The notes: generated from the sequence alone by a model not told the origin. A stretch of 12,867 bases of DNA from Thiotrichaceae bacterium UBA7359 (GCA_905182825.1 CAJJDJ010000079.1:1-12867), one strand, 5' to 3'; shown: positions 6,666 through 12,833, counted from the stretch's first letter. Numbers and translations: made by a program.

Positions 6666-7346
6666 CTACTGTAATTCTGCAATTGAAATACTCTTATCAA
6701 AGTATTTAGCTAACTCAGTATCATGACTTACAAAGACAACTGTGCTATTACTTTTTTCCACTTGCTTCAAAAGCAGCTTTATAAATACGTCACGTGAATC
6801 TTTATCTAACGAAGAAGTCGGTTCATCTGCAATGATTATTTCAGGTTTACCAATAAGTGCTCTGGCTATAGCAACACGTTGTTGCTGTCCAACACTTATT
6901 TGTGAAGCGAGGCTTCCAAACAAGCTTTCTTCAATACTTAATGATGATAATAATTCTTGCGCAGCTTTTTTTAAGCTGCCATCTATCATGGATTTCTGCT
7001 GTCTGGATTTTGAGAAATAACAAGGTAACAGAACATTGTCGATCAGATTTAAATAGGGTAATAAATTAAACTGTTGAAAAATAAAACCAATATGGTCAGC
7101 TCGAAATTGATCACGTTCTTTTGCTGAAAGCCTATTTATCTCCTTTTCGAGAATTTTAATTGAGCCATTTTCCTGAGTATGTATTCCGGTTATTAGATCA
7201 AGTAATGTAGTTTTTCCAGAGCCACTAGGGCCATAAAGGAACACATTTTCTCCAGCTTGTATTTTGAAGTCCGTAACCTTTAAGCGCCAGCTATCTGAAT
7301 ACTGCCATTGAAACTCAAGTGAAGATATTTCTATTGTTTTCATCAT
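6666..7346 (-). CDS. ABC transporter ATPase, LolD/MacB-like, zinc-scarcity locus
   Basis: A complete nucleotide-binding subunit of about 226 residues. Walker A is G-P-S-G-S-G-K-T at residues 39-46. The Q-loop region is F-I-F-Q-Q-F-N-L-L-P, the signature I-S-V-G-Q-Q-Q-R, Walker B I-I-I-A-D-E-P with the D-loop S-S-L-D, and the switch His is in V-S-H-D. The signature has Val in place of the first Gly of LSGGQ. The frame is open to 7421, but the extra 25 residues would cover a Zur-like operator and do not resemble the family, so I start at ATG 7346 (7343 is an equally possible adjacent ATG). No strong ribosome binding site is visible. It drives the permease encoded 17 nt downstream. It is divergent from the DUF3299 gene, with the operator centred between them. 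Confidence 0.9.
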   Translation of the reverse strand: MMKTIEISSLEFQWQYSDSWRLKVTDFKIQAGENVFLYGPSGSGKTTLLDLITGIHTQENGSIKILEKEINRLSAKERDQFRADHIGFIFQQFNLLPYLNLIDNVLLPCYFSKSRQQKSMIDGSLKKAAQELLSSLSIEESLFGSLASQISVGQQQRVAIARALIGKPEIIIADEPTSSLDKDSRDVFIKLLLKQVEKSNSTVVFVSHDTELAKYFDKSISIAELQ

Positions 7347-7381
7347 CTTAAACTTATTTTGGTATAGATTATTTTCAAATA

Positions 7382-7398
7382 ATGTTACCTTGTAACAT
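7382..7398. promoter_or_regulatory. Zur-like operator between ATPase and DUF3299 genes
   Basis: A 17-bp palindrome, ATGTTAC-CTT-GTAACAT, lies in the 77-bp divergent promoter region, 36 nt from the ATPase ATG and 26 nt from the DUF3299 ATG. The core TGTTAC-N3-GTAACA matches the shape of gammaproteobacterial Zur boxes (TGTTATA-N-TATAACA type, odd centre). Placement between genes known elsewhere to be Zur-controlled supports the call. Zur itself is not encoded in the window. Confidence 0.65.
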
Positions 7399-7423
7399 AC
7401 CATCAAATATAGGTTTTTCATAT

Positions 7424-7975
7424 ATGCGTTATGTTATTTACCTACTGGCTTCCATGCTATTGAGTTTCTACGTTCTTGCGTCCGATTATAAGGAACTGAA
7501 TTGGGATCAGTTAATACCCGAAGCTGAATTGGAAGTCATGAAACAACTTTCACCACTGCTAACAAACCCTCATAAACCACTTGATCCTAATGCTAATATC
7601 AGGGATGACATTAATAATGCCATGGAACAAATTTCTGACCCTGATATACAAGGAGTAATGAATTCCATTAATGTCCGCCCTGAATTAAACAATCAAACTG
7701 TCAGTATTCCTGGTTTCGTTGTACCGATAGAAACAAATGATGAAAATGCTATCACGGAATTCTTTCTTGTCCCCTATTTCGGTGCCTGTATACACGTTCC
7801 ACCACCACCGCCGAATCAAATTATTTTCGTACAATATAATAAAGGGTTACAAGTCAAAGAGATCTGGATGCCATTCGAAATTAAGGGTGTTCTTTTTACA
7901 GAAATGATAGAAAATGACACTGCCATATCAGCTTATACTTTTTTAGCAGACGACGTTAGCGAATATAAAGAATAA
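7424..7975 (+). CDS. DUF3299-family secreted protein, zinc-scarcity locus
   Basis: A 183-residue protein with an N-terminal signal sequence (hydrophobic 4-18, likely cleavage near A19). There is no lipobox Cys. Family features are W-D-Q-L-I-P at 27-32, I-P-G-F-V-V-P at 95-101, and the strongly conserved block V-P-Y-F-G-A-C-I-H-V-P-P-P-P-P-N-Q at 116-132, with C122 and H124 as possible metal or redox residues. These are followed by P-F-E-I-K-G-V-L. It corresponds to PA4066 of the Pseudomonas zinc locus, and its biochemical role is unknown. The frame opens at 7382, but that ATG lies inside the Zur-like palindrome and would put 14 residues before the signal peptide. ATG 7424 with a weak AGG upstream is preferred. 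It is divergent from the ATPase, whereas in Pseudomonas the order is one collinear operon. Confidence 0.87.
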   Translation: MRYVIYLLASMLLSFYVLASDYKELNWDQLIPEAELEVMKQLSPLLTNPHKPLDPNANIRDDINNAMEQISDPDIQGVMNSINVRPELNNQTVSIPGFVVPIETNDENAITEFFLVPYFGACIHVPPPPPNQIIFVQYNKGLQVKEIWMPFEIKGVLFTEMIENDTAISAYTFLADDVSEYKE

Positions 7976-8039
7976 TTATATCCATCTGTTGCACTTTACA
8001 TAATAGAAGAATCTTAACGATTTCTTAATCATTGCATCA

Positions 8040-8291
8040 TCATGCATGACACAAATAATAGTTTCTAACATGACTAAGCGCCAGAATAACTCTATCAATG
8101 GTAGTTCCAATCTTCTCACCAAATTCCCCATACAGTTCATGACCAACAAAAGCTATTTAAACAAGAACAACTAGTGCATTAGTTCCTGGAATCAAGACTG
8201 TGTAATCCCTATGACGGTAACAGCCTAAGAACAAAGCGAATAAGCCAGCAGTCAATAACTAAAGCAACAAGTATTTTATAGAACTATTCAT
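8040..8291 (-). pseudogene. remnant of a membrane-protein gene, FUSC-like
   Basis: One minus-strand frame from ATG 8291 reads as a coherent hydrophobic protein fragment broken by two in-frame stops (8259-8261 TAG and 8157-8159 TAA). The segment between the stops reads L-L-T-A-G-L-F-A-L-F-L-G-C then R-D-Y-T-V-L-I-P. After the second stop come G-H-E-L-Y-G and G-E-K-I-G-T-T-I-D-R-V-I-L-A-L. The pattern of hydrophobic helix, aromatic-Thr motif and conserved Arg after a Gly/Thr stretch resembles the first module of FUSC/aromatic-acid-exporter-type proteins. That family call is tentative; that it is decayed coding DNA is better supported, because reading across both stops in one frame keeps a protein-like composition. 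Confidence 0.42.
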
Positions 8292-8364
8292 CAGCCCTAA
8301 AAGTCGACATTGAAATTGCTATATGATTCAGATTTTTTGTACTCATACTTTTCCCATAACTAAA

Positions 8365-8996
8365 TTAATCAATAGTATCTTTCATCAATTTATCAAGATT
8401 TAGCAAAACCCTGTTATGAAACATGTAATTAGCATAGGAAAACATTTCAATATCTAGTTCAATTCGTTGTTCCAGAAATTTCTCAATTATGTTAAATTTT
8501 TCTATTTTATATTGTGTCTATGATTTTTTTTTACCGGACAAAAATTCTCTTTCCTTATATAAATTAACTGATTTTTTTTAAATTCATGATAAGGCGAAAC
8601 TAACCATGATAGATCAGCAGCTCTAACTATCTTCTGATTATTAGAATGACATTTTGCATCAATATTTGTACAAAGGATGGCCTTGATGACTTCTTCTACA
8701 TGATTTATCTGTTCGCCATGATCTGATAAAACATTAGCCGCCAAGAAAGCTGAGTAACTTTCTTTACTCATAAAACCTTTTTTGAACGAATCAACATCAT
8801 ATGCTACATCATGAAAAAGTATCGCATGACAGATTATTTTCTTATCATAATCAATGTTTTTATCATCACATTTTTTTGTAATATTTTTTGCATTATTTAA
8901 CGTATCAACTACATGTTTAAAGTTATGATAATGTAATTCAGTACTATATAAATTCTGCGCACTATTATAAATAGTTCCACTTGTTTCTAAGTTCAT
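8365..8996 (-). pseudogene. HD-domain phosphohydrolase-like gene, frameshifted near 8505
   Basis: The frame from ATG 8996 gives 164 residues. H28 in Y-H-N-F-K-H, the H62-D63 doublet in L-F-H-D-V-A-Y-D, and a later A-A-D-L-S-W-L block are typical of small metal-dependent HD hydrolases (COG4339-like). It stops at TAG 8502-8504, but the next frame continues at once with protein-like sequence (E-K-F-N-I-I-E-K-F-L-E-Q-R-I-E-L-D, then F-S-Y-A-N-Y-M-F-H-N-R-V-L-L-N-L-D-K-L) to TAA 8365-8367. That has the length and helical character of the missing C-terminus. Restoring one base to the four-T run 8505-8508 (plus strand) joins the two frames. A TAG at 8518-8520 in the second frame confines the lesion to roughly 8504-8520. 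Total restored length is about 210 residues. Either a decayed gene or a sequencing error. The ribosome binding site is weak. Confidence 0.68.
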
Positions 8997-9073
8997 GTCT
9001 GGCTAAAGTAATTCAGTTGCCCATCTGCCTTGCATCATCTTCCCCATATCTCTAAATAATAAAATTATCTAGA

Positions 9074-9118
9074 ACTGTGATACCTTATGAACCTGATATC
9101 CGAGATGTGATTAATAAT
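9074..9118 (+). pseudogene. possible DUF3299 gene scrap
   Basis: These 45 nt align with 7579-7618 inside the DUF3299 gene, with 19 of 25 identical bases in the best part (9094-9118) and a common end TTAATAAT. Translated, E-P-D-I-R-D-V-I-N-N parallels P-N-A-N-I-R-D-D-I-N-N. It lies just past the stop of the ZrgA-like gene, on the opposite strand. It is short enough to be chance in AT-rich DNA. Confidence 0.3.
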
Positions 9119-9127
9119 TACAATTGG

Positions 9128-9700
9128 TTACTTTATTTTTATTATTTTTTGTTCTTTTGTTGCTTCTAAACTTCCTGCATCTGTAAAGTATGTCCACTTT
9201 ACATCAACACTCTCAAAACCATGAAAATTATCAAATAGTTTTATATTTATCTGTTCAATGTTGTTTATATCTTTGCAAGCAATAGAATAGAATAAATAAT
9301 ATTCACTATGCTCATCATCATCATTTTCGCCATGATGGTGACCATCCTCTTCTTTTTCATCCCCATAGGGTACTGATATTTCAATTTGAGATTTTTCACA
9401 ATTCATGCCAGGAATAGAAATAATATTTTTATAATCAAGCAACATTTTACTGACTTGATTTACTGTTTCTTTTTCTTCATTTGTTTCTGGCTCATGTTCA
9501 AAACCAAGAAAATTTAATGCAGGAGAATTTAACTCAAAAATAAATGTTTTTTCATCAATCAATATGTTCATTTCTGCCTTTCCATGAACATGGGCTTCAT
9601 GCTGCTCATGTTTTGAATCGCCATCTTCATTGGCATAGACAGCTGTTGAAAAAAAGACAACTAATATGATTATTATTTTTTTTGTTAGATGGAAAATCAT
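9128..9700 (-). CDS. ZrgA/DUF2796-family periplasmic zinc-binding protein
   Basis: A 190-residue secreted protein: signal peptide 1-23 (K7-K8, hydrophobic 9-21, cleavage after Y-A). The family start H-E-A-H-V-H-G-K-A-E-M-N is at 34-45 and the E-L-N-S-P-A-L-N-F-L-G-F-E-H block at 56-69. Two cysteines (C101, C142) may form a disulfide. Between them, an acidic/His loop (~113-132, with HHH at 121-123 and H131) is the likely zinc ligand region. The homologues PA4063 (Pseudomonas) and ZrgA (Vibrio) are periplasmic, bind zinc and are induced by zinc shortage together with the ABC and DUF3299 genes. ATG 9700 has GGGAG about 7 nt upstream. Here it is detached from its partners by about 1.2 kb of debris and has its own Zur-like palindrome 172 nt upstream of the start codon. 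Confidence 0.88.
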   Translation of the reverse strand: MIFHLTKKIIIILVVFFSTAVYANEDGDSKHEQHEAHVHGKAEMNILIDEKTFIFELNSPALNFLGFEHEPETNEEKETVNQVSKMLLDYKNIISIPGMNCEKSQIEISVPYGDEKEEDGHHHGENDDDEHSEYYLFYSIACKDINNIEQINIKLFDNFHGFESVDVKWTYFTDAGSLEATKEQKIIKIK

Positions 9701-9871
9701 TTAAAGTCTCCCTTATTAATTTGATTTAAAAAAACTGTCGTGAGTTATAATTTTTCAATGCCGGTGAGCGATAAACTAACACTCTTCCTGCGTTGTTTGG
9801 CTATAATTTGATTCTTAATAACGCTATATCGAATGCTTTTATTTTGTATGACAATTTATACACAATTATGA

Positions 9872-9893
9872 TTGTTATGTTATAACATAACAA
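9872..9893. promoter_or_regulatory. Zur-like operator upstream of the ZrgA-like gene
   Basis: A perfect 22-bp palindrome whose left half is TTGTTATGTTA (9872-9882). It contains two overlapping 15-mers, 9873-9887 and 9878-9892 (TGTTATAACATAACA), each matching the TGTTATA-N-TATAACA Zur consensus in 14 of 15 positions by my alignment. A minus-strand -10 candidate TATAAA (9855-9860) lies 11 nt on the gene side, so a bound repressor would cover the -35 region. The leader to ATG 9700 would then be about 150 nt. Confidence 0.65.
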
Positions 9894-10065
9894 GTTATTA
9901 TTCAAATTAGATTTCACATCAAAATCCAAGTAATCTGAAATAACCTATGTAATCCTAAATAGAAATATCCATAAGGATAAAATTGTTTTAATTGAGTTAC
10001 TTCAGAGAAGTTCTATAAGTGTCTACACATAATGTAAATATAATTGTAGTATGTTGCACTAATAA

Positions 10066-10123
10066 TAGTGTGTACAGAGAGATTCGAACTCCCGACATAT
10101 TAGTTCCTAGATAACTCGTCTAT
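10066..10123 (-). pseudogene. decayed tRNA-Arg copy (3' half)
   Basis: Aligned without gaps to the intact tRNA-Arg(ACG) at 12170-12227, 41 of 58 positions match by my count. The T-arm and variable-region block (10077-10096) is 20/20 identical, and TAGTTC (10101-10106) also matches. The acceptor arm differs mostly by C-to-T changes on the plus strand, the anticodon stem is broken, and the D-arm and 5' acceptor strand are unrecognisable beyond 10125. It cannot be a functional tRNA. It has the same orientation as the intact gene, 2.1 kb away, which would suit an attachment-site duplicate or a decayed tandem copy. Confidence 0.8.
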
Positions 10124-10300
10124 TTCTAGAAAAATGACACTCAAACATCACATAGCTTAGTTAAATGTCTCTTTATAAATTGATTAAGTGTCCTCTAAAA
10201 TATTGAAATTTCTAGTGCCGAATAATTTCTGTAGGGCAAGTATGGAACCAAGCATCTGATTATTAATCATAGTTATTATAATTTTTCTAGAATAAAACAT

Positions 10301-10639
10301 ATGTATCGGAAAATAGCTCATTACTTGTTAATTTTGTTTTTTATTACTGGGACAACTCAGTCATCTGCTATATCTTGCTATATGGTTGGTGAAGAACTTG
10401 CAGTTGATGTGCAGATGAGCTCATCAAACAGTGATTGTCACGATAACATTTCGGAAAATGATAATAACCAAAGTAATTGTCAGATTTGTAAGATTTGTTC
10501 TTCAAGTACGGTTTCAATCGTCGAAATAATCAAATTATCGCATATCAAGAATTTAAAAATTAACAATTACATAGTTCCAAATTATCATCCAATATTCAGA
10601 GAGATCCCCACTCCTCCTCCTAATTATAGCCCTTTTTGA
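10301..10639 (+). CDS. small secreted Cys-rich protein, probable metal binder
   Basis: A 112-residue protein with an N-terminal signal sequence (hydrophobic 8-16, cleavage around S22-A23). The mature part has C26, C46-H47 and the cluster C60-x2-C63-x2-C66, and ends in a Pro-rich tail (P-T-P-P-P-N-Y-S-P-F). Short exported proteins with a CxxCxxC cluster and a Pro-rich C-terminus resemble the DUF2946/CopL-type metal-associated proteins, but I would not assign the family firmly. It is the first gene of a four-gene unit that also encodes an HMA-like protein and a MerT-like membrane protein, which supports a metal role. No ribosome binding site is obvious before ATG 10301, and the TATAAT at 10277-10282 is only 18 nt away, so the message may have a very short leader. 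Confidence 0.62.
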   Translation: MYRKIAHYLLILFFITGTTQSSAISCYMVGEELAVDVQMSSSNSDCHDNISENDNNQSNCQICKICSSSTVSIVEIIKLSHIKNLKINNYIVPNYHPIFREIPTPPPNYSPF

Positions 10640-10695
10640 TAACTAAATTTGTGCTCATTTGAGCATGTAAAGTTACATTCTGGAGCTGTATATAT

Positions 10696-11334
10696 ATGTA
10701 TAAATTATTAACGGTTTTTATCGTCTGTGTTTTAAGTTCTGATGTTTTTTCAAGGCCAGTCTCTTATCCAGATGGTTGGACATTTATGAGCATGAATGAT
10801 GGGTTTAAGAATTCAATTCATATTCACTATTCACCTTCAGCCAAATATTCCGTTGGTTATAAAGGAGAGTATTGGCGTGAGGATAAATCCCAGACCCATG
10901 CAGTTCAGCTTAATAATTTACTAAAACGTTGGAATAAAAAACATTCTCAAGCAAACCTCTACTTAAAATCAGGACTTGGTTTTGTCTACTCAGGTTACCA
11001 ATCTTTTAATTCTGATATAGGACCTGTTGTATTTGCCGGCATAGCAACAGATTGGGAAACACGTAAATACTTTGTGTCTTATGAGAATAGATTTATGAAG
11101 TCTAAAAAGATAAAAAATAATTTCAGACAAAAAGGTAGGGTTGGCATTGCTCCTTATATAGCTAATTTTGGGGAACTACATACATGGTTAATGTTAGAAA
11201 TTGATCATGCTCCAAAAGAAGTAAATGAATTTACAGTCACTCCATTAATTCGTTTATTTAAGGGCCCCTCACTATTTGAGACTGGCTATAACAGCAAAGG
11301 AATTTTTTTATTTAATTTTGTTTATCGCTTCTAA
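10696..11334 (+). CDS. outer-membrane beta-barrel-like protein of metal cassettes
   Basis: A 212-residue protein with a signal peptide (1-19, cleavage after V-F-S). It then shows alternating short polar/aromatic strands and a C-terminal Phe (V-Y-R-F), as in outer-membrane barrel proteins. Sequence blocks such as Y-P-D-G-W-T-F-M-S-M-N-D, H-I-H-Y-S-P-S-A-K-Y-S-V-G-Y, L-N-N-L-L-K-R-W-N and S-Q-A-N-L-Y-L-K-S-G-L-G recall a family I have seen beside copper or heavy-metal genes in proteobacteria; it has no established function and this recollection is unverified. About 8-10 strands would fit the length. ATG 10696 has GGAG about 11 nt upstream. It follows the Cys-rich gene by 56 nt, with a small hairpin (TGCTC/GAGCA, 10652-10665) between, and precedes the HMA-like gene by 17 nt. 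Confidence 0.72.
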   Translation: MYKLLTVFIVCVLSSDVFSRPVSYPDGWTFMSMNDGFKNSIHIHYSPSAKYSVGYKGEYWREDKSQTHAVQLNNLLKRWNKKHSQANLYLKSGLGFVYSGYQSFNSDIGPVVFAGIATDWETRKYFVSYENRFMKSKKIKNNFRQKGRVGIAPYIANFGELHTWLMLEIDHAPKEVNEFTVTPLIRLFKGPSLFETGYNSKGIFLFNFVYRF

Positions 11335-11351
11335 ACTCGAGGATTAAGAAT

Positions 11352-11711
11352 ATGAAATTTATATTTATATTTATTGCACTTACATCTTTAAACTTTGTTT
11401 ATGCAGATAAAAACACACATAGCCATAAGGATCATGAACACTCAGAGAGAGCAGAAAGATTATCAGTGGGCAGCATCGACCCTGATGGCTTAAGAATTAA
11501 TGTCGATGTTTTTGGCTTAGTATGTGATTTTTGTGCTCAAGCAATAGAAAAAATTTTCATGAAGAGAAATGAGGTAACGGGTATTGAAGTCGACCTTGCT
11601 AATGGATTCATAACTATTTTCACAAAACGCGGAGAAGACATAGAGGATAATTTAATAAAGTCATTAATTACAGATGCCGGTTATAACGTAAATAGGATAA
11701 GCAGGAAATAA
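11352..11711 (+). CDS. secreted HMA-like metal-binding protein
   Basis: A 119-residue protein with a signal peptide 1-18 (cleavage after V-Y-A). A short His-rich segment follows (H23, H25, H28, H30), and then an HMA-type ferredoxin-like domain (~47-115). The metal site is G-L-V-C-D-F-C-A with C58 and C61 (CxxC), followed by an I-x-V-D-L-x-N-G-x-I-T-I strand and the K-x-L-I-T-D-A-G-Y-x-V end typical of HMA domains. It is therefore a periplasmic soft-metal carrier comparable in concept to MerP, but with Phe inside the CxxC and an extra His tail. The partner is probably the MerT-like protein encoded 8 nt downstream. ATG 11352 has GAGGA about 8 nt upstream. Confidence 0.82.
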   Translation: MKFIFIFIALTSLNFVYADKNTHSHKDHEHSERAERLSVGSIDPDGLRINVDVFGLVCDFCAQAIEKIFMKRNEVTGIEVDLANGFITIFTKRGEDIEDNLIKSLITDAGYNVNRISRK

Positions 11712-11719
11712 TTAAACCC

Positions 11720-12106
11720 ATGAAATATATTTCAAATAAATCATTAATCCTACCTTTTCTAAACTTATTTACTAGTTTTGGAACTATAATTTGCTGTGCA
11801 TTACCAGCTTTGTTTGTATCTATTGGTACAGGAGCAGCACTTGCAGGTTTAATTTCTAACGTACCTCAACTTGTAACTCTTTCAAAATACAAAGGTGAAG
11901 TTTTCTTTATTGCTGGACTATTCCTTCTATTTACTGGAATTTACCAATGGAGAATCAGGAGTGCACCCTGCCCAACAGAGCCGGAACTAGCTAGGACATG
12001 TCAACGCATAAGAAAGATTAATAAATATGTTTATCTTCTATCATTAATGTTCTACTTAATTGGCTTTTTTTTCGCATTTTTAGCTTCAAAATTCTTTGCA
12101 ACATAG
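11720..12106 (+). CDS. MerT-like inner-membrane metal transport protein
   Basis: A 128-residue membrane protein with three helices: ~10-40 (probably with a re-entrant or second short helix to ~52), ~60-78 and ~104-126. The first carries a vicinal pair, C25-C26, in F-G-T-I-I-C-C-A-L-P, like the metal-accepting CC of MerT. A cytoplasmic or periplasmic loop carries C84 and C94 (A-P-C-P-T-E-P-E-L-A-R-T-C), recalling the second Cys pair of MerT. MerT-type proteins receive Hg(II) from MerP and pass it inward. No mercuric reductase or MerR is present, so mercury is not demonstrated and another soft metal is possible. ATG 11720 follows the HMA gene stop by 8 nt; AGGA lies 13 nt upstream, inside that gene. 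Confidence 0.7.
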   Translation: MKYISNKSLILPFLNLFTSFGTIICCALPALFVSIGTGAALAGLISNVPQLVTLSKYKGEVFFIAGLFLLFTGIYQWRIRSAPCPTEPELARTCQRIRKINKYVYLLSLMFYLIGFFFAFLASKFFAT

Positions 12107-12169
12107 AAGCAGTGGATCAACTATATGTTGAACAAGAAGGAACTACTATTTTCTTGAAAGTATTAAAAA

Positions 12170-12246
12170 TGGCGCGCCCGGAGAGATTCGAACTCCCGAC
12201 CCCCTAGTTCGTAGCCAGGTACTCTATCCAGCTGAGCTACGGGCGC
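12170..12246 (-). tRNA. tRNA-Arg(ACG)
   Basis: A 77-nt complete cloverleaf with an encoded CCA (12170-12172) and discriminator G. The acceptor stem GCGCCCG/CGGGCGC is perfect. The anticodon stem CCTGG/CTAGG (one G-T pair) encloses the loop CTACGAA, giving anticodon ACG, normally deaminated to ICG. The T-stem has one G-T pair and the T-loop is TTCGAAT. C32 is present, and tRNA-Arg(ICG) is a known TtcA substrate in enterobacteria. The 3' side abuts the metal cassette, and a decayed copy of this tRNA lies at the cassette's other end. Confidence 0.97.
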
Positions 12247-12263
12247 TGATTTGAGAATGGCGA

Positions 12264-12291
12264 ATGATATAGAACTTCGGGATTTAGTCAA
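12264..12291 (-). promoter_or_regulatory. promoter of tRNA-Arg(ACG)
   Basis: On the minus strand, -35 TTGACT (12286-12291) and -10 TATCAT (12264-12269) are spaced by 16 nt, and the -10 ends 17 nt from the tRNA 5' end. Five of six and five of six consensus positions match. Confidence 0.62.
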
Positions 12292-12443
12292 ATGACAACG
12301 CCGATTTTACACTAAAGAATAAAAGGAAGATGAGTCTTGATAAGTTAGAAGAAGTCAAAAGATGAAGAAAATCGACTAAGATAATTGTTCATGTTCTACT
12401 CTACAGTATGTGTTTTTATGTAGGGCTAGTGTCATGTTAAAAC

Positions 12444-12833
12444 TTACATGCTTATTAAAAACATTCCAAAACAACACCCCATTGCAGTCGTCCAAACTAC
12501 AGTTCTTAACGTGGCTAAATTGGCTATATAAAGGCCTATATAAATTACACGAAACACCACAAAGAAAATCGATAACACATTAATCAAATATTGGTCTGCC
12601 CCAGTTTGATGAGCTACCAACACTGATGCTATAAACAATGGAAGTGCTTCATATGTGTTTTTTTCAGCCCAAACTGCCCGCTTTCTGTCATTATCAAGCT
12701 GTGACAAATATTCTCTTGGGGCTTTATTGTCAAACTCTCTAAAGGTTGCCTTAGGCGCTAAAAACTTAGCATAACCAATAGAGAACCAAGGTAATAGACA
12801 TGCTATAAAGATACACCAATATGCAATAGTCAT
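12444..12833 (-). CDS. MAPEG-family membrane protein
   Basis: A 129-residue four-helix membrane protein of standard MAPEG length. The family signature is visible: A-E-K-N-T-Y-E-A-L-P-L-F at 56-67 (E57, N59, E62, P65), at the start of the second helix, and F-R-V-I-Y-I-G-L-Y-I at 94-103 (R95, Y98, Y102) in the third. Eukaryotic members act on glutathione or eicosanoids; bacterial members of this short type are uncharacterised, so no reaction is assigned. ATG 12833 has AAGGA about 8 nt upstream. It appears monocistronic, transcribed toward the tRNA-Arg gene. Confidence 0.92.
   Translation of the reverse strand: MTIAYWCIFIACLLPWFSIGYAKFLAPKATFREFDNKAPREYLSQLDNDRKRAVWAEKNTYEALPLFIASVLVAHQTGADQYLINVLSIFFVVFRVIYIGLYIANLATLRTVVWTTAMGCCFGMFLISM

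Larger units (their letters stand above)
9701..10300. other. divergent spacer between zinc gene and metal cassette
   Basis: About 600 nt. It contains the leader and Zur-like operator of the ZrgA-like gene (9701-9893), the tRNA-Arg remnant (10066-10123) and, at its right end, a perfect TATAAT at 10277-10282, 18 nt before the first cassette gene and without a convincing -35. I find no open frame. Confidence 0.55.

Noticed and set aside
6742..7020. 92-codon plus-strand frame
   Set aside because: Lies wholly antisense to the well-supported ATPase gene and has no protein features.
7347..7423. longer N-termini for the ATPase (start 7421) and DUF3299 (start 7382)
   Set aside because: Both extensions would run through the Zur-like palindrome, are unlike the families, and leave no room for promoters between divergent genes.
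8521..8531. frameshift in the nine-T run of the HD gene
   Set aside because: The frame that continues downstream has a TAG at 8518-8520, so slippage in the T-run would hit a stop; the lesion must lie beyond it, most simply at 8505-8508.
10271..10290. Zur box before the Cys-rich gene (GTTATTATAATTT)
   Set aside because: Only the left half resembles a Zur site and there is no dyad symmetry; it is better explained as an AT-rich -10 region containing TATAAT.
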